Assembly (NCBI GenBank): GCA_030849075.1
Contig: JASAOO010003486.1
Location: 1-64,000, forward strand
Reading direction: 5' to 3'
From: Zelonia costaricensis
Lineage: Eukaryota; Euglenozoa; Kinetoplastea; Trypanosomatida; Trypanosomatidae
Length of the DNA: 64,000 nucleotides
Shown: positions 50,564 to 59,760 of the stretch, piece after piece
Layout: each line of letters starts with the position of its first letter
How positions within the stretch are numbered: position 1 is the first letter of the stretch
Position numbers and translations under genes: made by a program
Notes under the pieces: generated by a model
What the model saw: only the letters and a program-made list of their open reading frames with translations
What the model was told of the DNA's origin: nothing
Databases searched by the model: none

Positions 50564-51097
50564 ATGAACTACTTTCGTGGTCTCTTCAAAGACAAGAAAA
50601 AGGAGACGAGCCGCAACCCTTCACCGAACGACGGCCACCACAACCACCGTCGACACCACGATGCTGCCGTGCCGGACTGCAAGCAGGACGAGGAACACCG
50701 TCATCACTTCGAGGAGATCCCCGCAGAGCAGCTGCCGCAAAAAGATCGTGGCGACTCTTCGACCTCGGCACCGGAGAACGTAGCCCTGCCGCCGCCCGCG
50801 GCAGAAAGCTCCAGCTCAGAGGAGGAGGCGCCCTCCTACCAAGCGTCTCCACCGCAGCGCCCACAAGCGCAGCAATCAAGGCTGCAGCCGGCGTACCGCT
50901 ACACGGGCGGAGAGTTCTCTGAGACGATCTCTCGAGAGGAAGCAAGGCTGGCGCGACAGTATAACTTTGCTGGCTCCACCGACCGGGCGCGCGCCGAAGC
51001 AACAGCTAGCACCACTCGCCGAGCCGGTGGCGAGAGTAAGAATGGTGAATTCGACTCGATTTTCAACCAGTTTATGCACGGAAGCGTTGACCAGTAG
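50564..51097 (+). CDS. small hydrophilic hypothetical protein
   Basis: The 177-residue protein starts MNYFRGLFKDKKKETS. It has a His/Asp-rich stretch (about 20-50: GHHNHRRHHD, EEHRHHFEE), a Pro/Ser/Gln-rich middle, and a more conserved-looking C-terminal third (YRYTGGEFSETISREEARLA then RQYNFAG, ending FDSIFNQFMHGSVDQ). There is no signal peptide or membrane segment. The N-terminal FRGLFKDKKK resembles an amphipathic lipid-binding helix, but that is speculative. The ATG at 50564 is the first in frame; the reading above it begins at a non-ATG codon. Confidence 0.6.
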   Translation: MNYFRGLFKDKKKETSRNPSPNDGHHNHRRHHDAAVPDCKQDEEHRHHFEEIPAEQLPQKDRGDSSTSAPENVALPPPAAESSSSEEEAPSYQASPPQRPQAQQSRLQPAYRYTGGEFSETISREEARLARQYNFAGSTDRARAEATASTTRRAGGESKNGEFDSIFNQFMHGSVDQ

Positions 51098-51710
51098 CCT
51101 GCGCTGCTAGAGGCCTGCGTTCAGGAAAGCGGCTACCACGTTGACTACACTTTTTTGTTACTCGCCGTTTTTGTTGTGATTCGCCCCCCGGGCGGCACAG
51201 CCCTTCAATGAAGGACACACCAGCGTTGTTTTTATTGCCCTGTCTCTATTTCGTCCACAGCTGATTTCTTTCTCACCGCTCGACAGTCAAAGCAGGCGTG
51301 CAGATTTCACTAGCAGGCCAAAAAAAAAAAAACAAGAGAAAGAAATGGAGAATACCGAGTGCCTGGGCAGTACCCTCGCCCCCACCATGGCTACTCCCCG
51401 CGTGCGTAACGAAACGGCATCGGCGCGCCTTTTTTTTTGCTGAAGGAAAAGCGCTTACCGCTTGAGAAATGAGTCTGCAGGCATCTAGCGACGCATGCCC
51501 CGTGGAACACACGTTCTTTGTTCACTTCTCTCTCTCAGCAGCGCCTCGAGAGCAACGCAGCGCTCCAAGGCGAGTGCACTGTCACCTGCAACCGTGACCA
51601 GATCTTCATGGACGGGCACTCGGATTGCTACCTGCGCCTCTTCCTTTCTCTCACTCTTTGTGCCTCTCTTGCCTCATTCTGCTCACGTTCAGCAGCTTCT
51701 TTCGGAAACT
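51098..51710. other. intergenic spacer
   Basis: It contains A and T runs (near 51320 and 51429). It ends in a strong pyrimidine tract (about 51625-51690) with an AG at 51691-51692, which sets the start of the next gene. No gene is seen. Confidence 0.55.
51625..51692 (+). promoter_or_regulatory. polypyrimidine tract and trans-splice acceptor
   Basis: A C/T-rich tract runs up to AG at 51691-51692. The ATG at 51711 lies 18 bases downstream, so the open frame that continues upstream through the tract should be leader and not protein. Confidence 0.6.
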
Positions 51711-52511
51711 ATGCGCAGGACTTTGCGGTGTCTCGGGTTTGCGAAACCGTCGGTCGTCGACTATGTGGACTACCTCTGCCAGGTCGACAAGGAGCTCCCC
51801 ACTCTCCACGACATCTTTCCAATCTCAGGCACGGTCGAGGATGTTACGAAGTTTCACGAAGGGCTTTGCGTGGAAATGGAGAGAAACGCGTTTCCGGTGA
51901 TTGGCTTCAAGGTGCTGCCGGCTGGCCACGAGTCTGTCACGACGATGCAAGGCTGCCATCCTGTGTGCTTTCCCATCTTCGCCAACCTTTTCCAGCGGAA
52001 GAGTGTGTCGGTGAAGCAAGATCGTTTGCAGTACATCGAGGCTAGCGTCTGCTTGGAGGTCAGAAACCTGATTGAGGAGTGCTCAACTGCAGATGCGGCT
52101 GAGTGCAACACCACTGCGTTCTCGCCCAGTCTGGAGGTGACTGGGTCACGATTTCCATTCTACGCGCCGTCGCTGAGTGCAATGGCCTGCGACTTGGACG
52201 GTTGTCTCAGCATTGTCAAGGGAAGCGACAGGACACTAGACAGCATTAAGCGACCCAGCTTGGTATCCACACGCTTCGTGGTGATGCACAACGAGGAGCC
52301 AGTCCAGACGGGGGCTGTTCGGCTGTGCATGGAAAATCCGTTCCTGGCCGTCACGCTGGCGTCCGCATACGCCAAGGCGATAAAGGCACCGCCACGGAAA
52401 AACTACTTTGTCTTCTGCGGCGGCGTTTGTCCACGAACGCCCATCCAAAGTGGCACATACGCCTTTGAGTGGGGCCCGTTTGGCCGTCTAGCGTACACCG
52501 TCGCACCGTGA
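51711..52511 (+). CDS. FAH/hydratase-fold protein (2-keto-4-pentenoate hydratase-like, MhpD family)
   Basis: The 266-residue protein shows the MhpD pattern: FPVIGFKV (about 61-68), HPVCFPIFANLF (about 83-94), YIEASVCLEV (about 108-117) at the metal-ligand strand, LEVTGSRF (about 141-148) aligned to the family's AIEIxDSR, ENPFLAVTLASAYAKAI, and the C-terminal VFCGGVCPRTPIQSGTYAFE with GPFGRLAYTV. The family includes hydratases and decarboxylases of keto-acid breakdown. The usual Glu-x-Glu metal pair appears as a single Glu here, so activity may be altered or lost. No targeting signal is obvious, although MRRTLRCLGF could act as a weak presequence. The start at 51711 is set by the splice acceptor just upstream. 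Confidence 0.65.
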   Translation: MRRTLRCLGFAKPSVVDYVDYLCQVDKELPTLHDIFPISGTVEDVTKFHEGLCVEMERNAFPVIGFKVLPAGHESVTTMQGCHPVCFPIFANLFQRKSVSVKQDRLQYIEASVCLEVRNLIEECSTADAAECNTTAFSPSLEVTGSRFPFYAPSLSAMACDLDGCLSIVKGSDRTLDSIKRPSLVSTRFVVMHNEEPVQTGAVRLCMENPFLAVTLASAYAKAIKAPPRKNYFVFCGGVCPRTPIQSGTYAFEWGPFGRLAYTVAP

Positions 52512-52983
52512 GCGCAGTCGTGCGCTGGCGCACGCGATTCCACAGAAAGAGTGGGCCAAAGCAACACTGAGAAGACTGCCTTTGGACCGCCCCGCAAACG
52601 TACCGTCGCTGCGGCGTTGTGCATTCGGCCACGCGCTCATCCAGGCAATCCAGGGTTCGCACCTCTTTTGTCGTGCTCCTGTGCGAGCGGCGCACCGCCG
52701 CAGGCGTCCGCCCTACACCCCGGGTGAGGGTGCAAACCACAACGCCATCGAACGGCGCCGGTGGGCTCTCACTTTCCCACACCTGTGCACTGGTGTCACG
52801 AGGCATGCGCCAGTGTCGCTCTGCAGGAAGGTGCCGTGGGGCGACCACTGGCAATCCACCTTTCCCTCTCTTTTGCTTCTGCCCTTTCATCGCCTTCACG
52901 GGGAAGACACCGCGGCCCCCCGCCAGCTTTGCACACACGTTGGCTTATTTTCCTTCTGCAACACAGCCCGCCTCCCTCTCGCC
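52512..52983. other. intergenic spacer
   Basis: 3' UTR of the hydratase-like gene and a pyrimidine-rich leader (about 52859-52895) of the NudC-like gene. No gene is seen. Confidence 0.5.
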
Positions 52984-53460
52984 ATGTCCCTCGTGGCTTC
53001 TCAAGAGGGCCTGACTGATTTGATTGTGTGCAACGAGCAATGCGGCGGCGACTACGGCCTATACACCTTCGGCCAAAGCGAGAAGGAGGTGACTATCACC
53101 GTGCCCCTCCTGCCGGGAACAAGGGCAAAGAGTCTGCGGGTGGACATCAAGGTACGACACCTACGCATCGAGGTGCCTGGCAAGGGTGTCATCCTTGACG
53201 GTGAGCTCTACAAGCCGGTCAACGTCGACGACAGCACGTGGTGCATCCAAGACGGGACGGAGCTTGCGGTAGTGCTTGTGAAGACAAACATTCAGTACGA
53301 AGAGTGGTGGCCCCATGTTGTCACAGGGGAGCGCCAGATTGACCTCAAGACACTGAAGCCACCGTCGATTCGGTTCTCCGACCTGGACGGCGGCGCGCAG
53401 GCCACTGTGGCGAAGATGATGCATGAGCAGCGCCAGAAGAGGGAAGAGAGCGCAACATGA
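52984..53460 (+). CDS. NudC/CS-domain (p23-like) protein
   Basis: The 158-residue protein is essentially one CS domain (about 24-120). It begins YTFGQSEKEVTITVPL and continues through LRVDIKVRHLRIEVPGK and DGELYKPVNVDDSTWCIQDG to the closing segment VLVKTNIQYEEWWPHVV. The Trp of STW and the EWW near the end are typical of NudC-type CS domains. NudC proteins are Hsp90 co-chaperones linked to dynein and nuclear migration. Size and layout fit the small NUDCD2/NudC-like class without a long coiled coil. A short helical tail ends in Lys/Arg/Glu. The ATG at 52984 (MSLVAS) follows a pyrimidine-rich leader; the longer frame has no conserved-looking sequence. Confidence 0.85.
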   Translation: MSLVASQEGLTDLIVCNEQCGGDYGLYTFGQSEKEVTITVPLLPGTRAKSLRVDIKVRHLRIEVPGKGVILDGELYKPVNVDDSTWCIQDGTELAVVLVKTNIQYEEWWPHVVTGERQIDLKTLKPPSIRFSDLDGGAQATVAKMMHEQRQKREESAT

Positions 53461-53898
53461 CGCACACGCACAAGAAAACACATGGCGAACACACAGAGCT
53501 CTTCTTTTTTTCTTTTTTTTTTGCACCACGGCTCAGCGCCGTTGTATTGTGAGAGGCTATCGCAAAACAGCGAAGACACCAAAACACGCACTACACCGTC
53601 ACTCACGTACAGCGACGTGAGGGTAGCCAAATGCCATGAGCGTGAACTCACGAAACGCACTCTATCTGATTGAGCGGTTTTGCCGTTGTCGTCAGGTGGC
53701 GCTAAACTCCTCCGGGACCGGCGGGGTTCACTCCCCGCGGCGACGCTTCCGTGAACTGAGTGCTGACCCCAGAGGCCTGGCTAGCGCTATCGATACCCGT
53801 GGCAGAAGCCGTGCTCTGCACCCGTCACTTTTCTCGCTTCCCCTCTCCGTTTGACGCTCAACCCCATCTCACACACCGCGCAGTTTCTCGTTCTCAAC
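53461..53898. other. intergenic spacer
   Basis: 3' UTR of the NudC-like gene with a T run near 53513, then a pyrimidine tract (about 53827-53850) before AG at 53882-53883 in front of the first S30 gene. No gene is seen. Confidence 0.55.
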
Positions 53899-54099
53899 AT
53901 GGGCAAGATCCACGGCTCCCTCGCCCGTGCGGGCAAGGTCAAGAACCAGACCCCCAAGGTCGCCAAGCAGGAGAAGCCGAAGCAGCCGCGTGGCCGCGCG
54001 CTGAAGCGCCTGAAGTACACGAAGCGCTTCCTGGCGAAGACGGTGAAGCCTGGCGAGAAGGTGCACATGAACAAGCAGCCGCCGGGCAAGGCTGGTTAA
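53899..54099 (+). CDS. RPS30: 40S ribosomal protein S30 (eS30), copy 1
   Basis: The 66-residue, very basic protein begins [20 protein letters not shown] and contains [13 protein letters not shown], the signature of eS30. This protein sits in the decoding region of the small subunit. In animals eS30 is made as a fusion to a ubiquitin-like protein (FAU); here it stands alone, as in yeast and trypanosomatids. It is the first of three tandem copies in about 2 kb, a common way for kinetoplastids to raise mRNA level without promoters. A splice-acceptor AG at 53882-53883 leaves a leader of about 15 bases. Confidence 0.97.
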   Translation: MGKIHGSLARAGKVKNQTPKVAKQEKPKQPRGRALKRLKYTKRFLAKTVKPGEKVHMNKQPPGKAG

Positions 54100-54708
54100 T
54101 GCTTGTGCCGCCATGTCAGCCCTTCCAGCGAAGAAACATCTCGTTTAGTTTGTTTTGAGCTTTTTCCCACCTTTCAAAACCATAGTTCAAATCGCACCAG
54201 CCGCACCGCGCGCGGAAACAGGGGTCCTTCGCAAAAGCACACGTGGCTCCTTCTTTTCCTCGCAGGAAGCTGAGCTTCGCGTACGCGGCGAGCTGCACGA
54301 TGGCTGGCATGGCGCAGCGCTGCCGCAACAAGTCCAGACCGCGCCGGGCGAACCGCATGGAAGCCGTTGGAACGCTTTTCGAAGCCCTTCGTTGAAGCTG
54401 ACTCTCAAGCAGCGGACTTCGTCGCGCGAATATCGTGCCGCCATCGTTGAAAGGGCGCTTTTTTGCTGCCAGTCCAGGCGCCCTATTTCACCACCTCTCT
54501 CCTCTCATCCAATTCTCCCCTTCTTGTGCAATCTCTCACACGCGCTCCTTGCGTGCCACCGACTGGGGCTAATCGCCGCCGTCGCCTCCGCCTTCCCACA
54601 GCCCGTCTCGCTCGCATCACAGTGCTCCACACCCATTTATCTCTTCCCCCACTCCCTCTTGAAAAAAAAAGCGATTCTCGATTGTCCGCGTGGACCGCTT
54701 GCATCAAC
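54100..54708. other. spacer between S30 copies 1 and 2
   Basis: 3' UTR of copy 1 and leader of copy 2, with a pyrimidine-rich stretch (about 54490-54660). No gene is supported. Confidence 0.55.
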
Positions 54709-54909
54709 ATGGGCAAAATCCACGGCTCCCTCGCCCGTGCGGGCAAGGTCAAGAACCAGACCCCCAAGGTCGCCAAGCAGGAGAAGCCGAAGCAGCCGCG
54801 TGGCCGCGCGCTGAAGCGCCTGAAGTACACGAAGCGCTTCCTGGCGAAGACGGTGAAGCCTGGCGAGAAGGTGCACATGAACAAGCAGCCGCCGGGCAAG
54901 GCTGGTTAA
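54709..54909 (+). CDS. RPS30: 40S ribosomal protein S30 (eS30), copy 2
   Basis: The protein is identical to copy 1. By eye the only coding difference is a synonymous Lys codon at position 3 (AAA, against AAG in the other copies). The bases after the stop codon differ from copies 1 and 3 at once, so this copy has an unrelated 3' UTR start and could be regulated differently. Confidence 0.97.
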   Translation: MGKIHGSLARAGKVKNQTPKVAKQEKPKQPRGRALKRLKYTKRFLAKTVKPGEKVHMNKQPPGKAG

Positions 54910-55677
54910 AGTGCTCCGCGGCGGCTGGGCGTGGTTTGTGCAACGTCACCGATGGGTGCGTGCTGGCTGTTTCTTTCGTTTTTGCTTCAGATTTCCTCTC
55001 TTTTCGATACTAGGCGGTTGTATGAGAGCGCTGGACTGTGTGTGTCTTGCACGCGTTGAGCAGGCCGAGTCACGGGGCTCGCGGTCGTGAACGAGTCCTC
55101 GAGGCTGCCTCGGCACCGGTGCTAGCCAGCGCTTACACAGGAGGAATTCTCTCTCTGCTTCTTGCGGTGGCGGTGGTGTCGCGCCACGAGCCCTTGGTGG
55201 CCGTCTTCTTATTTGCTTCCTGCGCGCCGAAGGCTGGTGCGCATGCATGCGTCTTTTTTTTTGCCCCGATTTCCTAGTGAGATGACAGCGAAGGACACAA
55301 ACTGACGACACTTTCCGTTTTTTTTTTCTCTGGCGGTGGCCTGCACTAGTTCGCGCAGCCCTGTCGCACAGCTGCCGATGCAGCTCTCGAGAGAGTGACA
55401 GCAGCACGTTGCCACAATCGGGGGCGTAGCGTGAAGACCGTCCTTCACCAACGTTCGCACATGCAACAGCGTATATTGAGCTCTTGCCAGGAGCACTCAT
55501 GCTAGACTCTTCATGAATCGGAGCCTACCTCATCTCCCTGCTCTCTCCCGCGCTTTCTCGTCCTCTTCCGTGCCTCATGCCGCATGCGACTTCCGTCCAC
55601 ACACCATCTTGCACACGGCCACACCCGTTACACCCTCGCGTTCTCACATTGGCGCTTCCGACTAGAATCTCAGCATC
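54910..55677. other. spacer between S30 copies 2 and 3
   Basis: 3' UTR of copy 2 with T runs near 55254 and 55317, and a C/T-rich leader of copy 3 (about 55527-55575). No gene is supported. Confidence 0.55.
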
Positions 55678-55878
55678 ATGGGCAAGATCCACGGCTCCCT
55701 CGCCCGTGCGGGCAAGGTCAAGAACCAGACCCCCAAGGTCGCCAAGCAGGAGAAGCCGAAGCAGCCGCGTGGCCGCGCGCTGAAGCGCCTGAAGTACACG
55801 AAGCGCTTCCTGGCGAAGACGGTGAAGCCTGGCGAGAAGGTGCACATGAACAAGCAGCCGCCGGGCAAGGCTGGTTAA
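55678..55878 (+). CDS. RPS30: 40S ribosomal protein S30 (eS30), copy 3
   Basis: The coding sequence appears identical to copy 1 base for base. The identity continues for about 15 bases past the stop (TGCTTGTGCCGCCATG) and then ends, marking the edge of the duplicated or gene-converted unit. AG dinucleotides at 55662-55663 and 55670-55671 are candidate splice acceptors close to the ATG. Confidence 0.97.
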   Translation: MGKIHGSLARAGKVKNQTPKVAKQEKPKQPRGRALKRLKYTKRFLAKTVKPGEKVHMNKQPPGKAG

Positions 55879-56838
55879 TGCTTGTGCCGCCATGATCTTC
55901 CTCTGTTATTTGTGAGAGATTCACTTGTACTTCGTTTTTTTTTTCTTCCGTCATTGAGTCAATTCTGATCAAGGCGAGCTACTGCGCGCGTGGTGTGCCA
56001 ATGGGCTTTGATGGCGAGGCGAAAGTGCGTCGGCCGGCACTGCCGCAGCCGCCACAGCTTTCGTGCCAGCGCACTGCCATCTGCTCCTTGGCTCTTGTGA
56101 GACGTGCCGATGCTCGCGTCGTTACGCGCGGGCACAGCAAGGCTGTGCGTCCTCGCAGACCCATCACAACAAGTCGCGCTTCTCTCGGCTTCACATCGGG
56201 TGCGGCGCACCTGGCACATCGGCGTCTCTACTTCGCGCAATGCACCGCACTCATGCCCGCACTTTACCGCCTCTCCCTTTCCCCACCTGCTCTCTCGCCC
56301 CGTCTTCTCCCCGGTGCTCCCTCGTGTGCGTGCTCGTCACCTTGCCGCGGTGTAGGTAGTAGTCACGCTCAAGTACGCGTCTTGTACTAGTCAAAATTCG
56401 GCGGTGGCGACACTGACAGTAGTCCGAGGACCGCAGCAAGCTCCGACGCTGTGTTGCTCTCGGAGAAGTGTTCTGCGTGTCGTCGTTTTTCGACCGCAAT
56501 TGCAGTCCAACGGAAAAAACCGCTGCAGGTGGTTCACCGCCACACTTCTTAATAAAACACTCTGCCACTCCCGGCAAGGGCTCCACGCACACGTGTACAG
56601 CGGTGCCCGCACGCATACAGGCGGACGTGTCTGCCTAGCGCGTTCTCCACACCCACCCACCCAGTTGCACTAAAACACAGACACACACTCGCACCTGCAC
56701 ACGGCCACAACAAACCCGCACAGAAGTGCACTCTCGTACTGTTACGCACACTCGCCCGTCCCACTCAAAAAAAAAAAAAAAATAGAATCCACGTAGAAAA
56801 GTGTACACGGGCAGCACGAAACGGCACGCGGTAGTAGG
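55879..56838. other. intergenic spacer
   Basis: 3' UTR of S30 copy 3 and leader of the PLC-like gene. It has a pyrimidine-rich tract (about 56264-56345) and a 15-base A run (about 56767-56781) shortly before the start codon. No gene is seen. Confidence 0.55.
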
Positions 56839-59028
56839 ATGGGGTGCCTCAACTCCAAGTCAACGGCGGAGAAGACGAAGACTGCGGGTGCGACAGGCTC
56901 CGAGAACCACCCCCCGCACCCCAAGGGCAACGCCAACGGAGACAAGAAAGGTATCACCGCCCAAGACAATGGCACCAAGGCTGGGGTAAACTACGCCGCA
57001 GTGGTGGAGCGAACGGAGTCTGACGCCAACAAGGCAACGCAGGTGTCCGCGGAGCAGTTCCTGCGCTCCATTCTGGAGGGCGCTGAGCGCTTCTTCAGCA
57101 GCCTACCCGACTCCCAGGCAGTGAAGCAGGTGATTGCCCTGACCTTCACCAACTCCTGCGCCGAGGTGACGCGGACCAAGTTCCGCCTCAAACTGGAGGT
57201 CATCACGGCTCTTTTGAGCTCGCTAGCTCGGCAGCTGAAGCTGCCCCTCATCGAGTCCTCTGTCTCGCAGGTTGAGGAGCGAGCCATGGACGACGGCTTC
57301 TCTCGCATCTTGCTGGCGTGGTTCTCGAACAACCCGTCGTACGCCAAGAAGATTCCTGTGACGGCCGGGCAGGCGGTGCTCAACACCGTGTACATCCGAT
57401 ACGTGGTCAACAAGCCTGTTGCGTTTGAGGACATTCTAGCCTACCAGTTCCGCTGGGTATCAGTCAACGACGCGGCGACTGAGGTGTTCAACAAGTTCAC
57501 AGAGGGCAAGGAGTCGATGACGACCGAGCAACTCGGCAAGTTCCTTCGTGATACGCAGCTGAACGAAGTCACGGACCGCCAGATCGTCGAGAAGTTCAAG
57601 TACCGCTTCGGCGGCGGCATTCACAAGTACAACTTTATCAGCTACAACGGCAGCGTCTTGACAAACAACGCCATCGATCCTGCTCGCACGTCGGACGTGT
57701 GGCAAGATATGACGCAGTCCTTCACGCACTACATGGTCTCTTGCGTGCGGATCGAGGTCGAGGAGGACCTGAAGCGCGCGGCGGCCGACGGGACGCGCGC
57801 GCTTGTGCTCGACATCAAGAAGGCTGGTAACGGCAAGCTCATGGTCGGCTCCTGTGAGCTGCAGGGCATTCTGGAGGGCATCAAGAAAACCGGCTTTGCA
57901 ACGAACACGTACCCAATCGTGCTGTGTCTTTCGCCTGGCGCGCCGATGCCGATCGCGGTGCAGGACGAGGTGGCGCAGATGGTCAACGACACACTCGAGT
58001 CTGCCGTGGCGGAGGGTCTCATGTTCGAGGGGGCCATGATTAACGATCCGAAGTTTAGTCCTGGCGCGTTGCGGAAGAAGGTGCTCATCATGAGTCAACA
58101 AAGCCGCCTCAAGCCGTTTATCGGTTTCCTGGTGGCTGACATGAACAAGGACGGGCTCGGCGTGCGCGTCACGGATGTGATGGAGGGGACACCCGCTTCG
58201 AAGGGCGGTGTGCTGAAGGACGACTGGCTGACCCACATCAACGGCACTCCAATTCGCAACAAGCAGCACCTCCGCGAATCCTTGGCACGGCTTAAGGTCG
58301 GCGACGAGTTTACCGTGCGTCGCGAGAACCTGGACGAGATCAAGATCGTGGTTGGTGGCGCCATCGACCCGCAGGACACCACCGCGTCGGCGGCACTGTC
58401 CAGTATCACCTTCTTCAAGTACTCTAGTAGCAGTGACCCTAAGCCATGGGACACCGAGCGGGTGACGGTCGCCAGCCTTGCAACGACGAAGCTGTCTCGC
58501 AAGAGCCTCCTCAGCCACTTCGCCTTCTGCACTGTGAACTCGTCAGAGGCGAGCAAGGAGCTGCCGGACGCAGAGGGCAAAGCCGCCAGTCTGGGTATTC
58601 AGTTCGTGGACGTGGACAACAGCGAGCGCTGCCTCTCATGGGCGCGTGGGCGGTTCTCGGACAACGGGCGGTGCGGCTACATCCTCAAGATGGACCTAGA
58701 TGCTACCAAGTGTGCCGACCTCAGGATCAACGTCATCGGCGGACCTCGGCTCCTGAACTGCACGCCGTTGGCGTCGATGAGCGTCACGCTGCACGGTGCC
58801 GGCACGGCGCGCGTCGGCGGCAGCCAGGTGACCTTCAGCGACTGCAACCAAGCCACCATCGCCGTTGTGCGGCTCACCTTCGAGGCAAACGGCGCAGAGC
58901 GGGTTTTCACGTCGACCTTCTGTCCGACCCTTCTGCGGCCAGGTTATCGCGCGCTTCCCGCCATCCCAGCTGGCGAAGAGCGGGCTTTCAAAAAGCAGAT
59001 TCACGGCGTCTACTGCTTCATCAAGTAA
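56839..59028 (+). CDS. PI-PLC-like protein with internal PDZ domain, predicted catalytically dead, dually acylated
   Basis: The 729-residue protein starts MGCLNSKS, a consensus for N-myristoylation at Gly2 with palmitoylation at Cys3, so membrane attachment is expected. Domains in order are: EF-hand-like (about 195-270), PLC X (about 288-420), PDZ (about 425-505), PLC Y (about 522-620) and C2 (about 626-729). X entry is marked by WQDMTQSFTHYMV, the family's YQDMTxPLxHYFI. The catalytic SSHNTY is SCVRIE and the second catalytic YHGH is VGSC, so both essential His are missing. The Glu-x-Asp calcium pair is VLD and the ILSLENH Glu is also lost. Y is recognised by KLSRK and GRCGYILKMD, and C2 by LRPGYRALPA. 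Gly-Val-x-Val-Thr-Asp-Val and KGGVLKDDWLTHING define the PDZ. A scaffold or phosphoinositide-sensing role is inferred in place of lipid hydrolysis. Confidence 0.85.
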   Translation: MGCLNSKSTAEKTKTAGATGSENHPPHPKGNANGDKKGITAQDNGTKAGVNYAAVVERTESDANKATQVSAEQFLRSILEGAERFFSSLPDSQAVKQVIALTFTNSCAEVTRTKFRLKLEVITALLSSLARQLKLPLIESSVSQVEERAMDDGFSRILLAWFSNNPSYAKKIPVTAGQAVLNTVYIRYVVNKPVAFEDILAYQFRWVSVNDAATEVFNKFTEGKESMTTEQLGKFLRDTQLNEVTDRQIVEKFKYRFGGGIHKYNFISYNGSVLTNNAIDPARTSDVWQDMTQSFTHYMVSCVRIEVEEDLKRAAADGTRALVLDIKKAGNGKLMVGSCELQGILEGIKKTGFATNTYPIVLCLSPGAPMPIAVQDEVAQMVNDTLESAVAEGLMFEGAMINDPKFSPGALRKKVLIMSQQSRLKPFIGFLVADMNKDGLGVRVTDVMEGTPASKGGVLKDDWLTHINGTPIRNKQHLRESLARLKVGDEFTVRRENLDEIKIVVGGAIDPQDTTASAALSSITFFKYSSSSDPKPWDTERVTVASLATTKLSRKSLLSHFAFCTVNSSEASKELPDAEGKAASLGIQFVDVDNSERCLSWARGRFSDNGRCGYILKMDLDATKCADLRINVIGGPRLLNCTPLASMSVTLHGAGTARVGGSQVTFSDCNQATIAVVRLTFEANGAERVFTSTFCPTLLRPGYRALPAIPAGEERAFKKQIHGVYCFIK

Positions 59029-59723
59029 GACGGCAAAGCGGAGCACGGTGGCCCACCAAACGAGAGACGCAGCTGGCGTGCTGAAGTCGCGAGCTACGGC
59101 AGAGCAGCGGGTCGTGGAGGAGACTTGAGAGAGAAAACGGGCCGATGCAACAACAACAAAAAAAAGCGACTATTCTCCATTTTGCTTGTCTCAGTGGTTG
59201 GCTTCGAGGAGTGGTGTGCATGACATCGCGGTGCCTTGCCTCTCCGAGGGCGCAGCCGCCGTCGAAAAGTTCGTGGGGCACCCCTGTCTTGTACTCCCGG
59301 TTCTTGGTCGCCATCCTAGCCCTTTGTTTTCCATCCGCCTCCCTGACTACCTGTTAAAGTTGACGCACCAGAGTGGAAGTCAGTGCGAGTGTGGTGTGAG
59401 TCGTGTCTTGTGTCTCGTGTATTCGCGCTGCAGCGCGGCGCGTGTTGTGCGTGCATGTGTTCGTGTAGGCGCGTTCGTACCGGAGGTTTATCGTAGGGAC
59501 ACGAGGAGCCCGTGGCCGCATTTTTCCCCTCGAAGGTTCTTGGCGTTCACATCCATTGTTTCTCTTTTTTCGACACCGTTACCGCCTCTCGTACACTTCA
59601 CCCTCTCCACTTTGTCGATGAGCAGGCGCATTAGCGTGTGCGCTGGGCGGCGCGTCCGTGTACCTCGGGCTTCTCTGAGCGAGGCGTGCTCGTGCGAGAG
59701 TTGCACCCTCGTCTTTTATCTCT

Positions 59724-59760
<37 letters not shown>

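Noticed and set aside
54116..54358. An 80-codon minus-strand frame between S30 copies 1 and 2
   Set aside because: Wrong strand for the array, no acceptor signal, and no counterpart in the spacer between copies 2 and 3.
57460..58518. A 352-codon minus-strand frame opposite the PLC-like gene
   Set aside because: Antisense shadow of a clearly homologous coding region, against the direction of the array.
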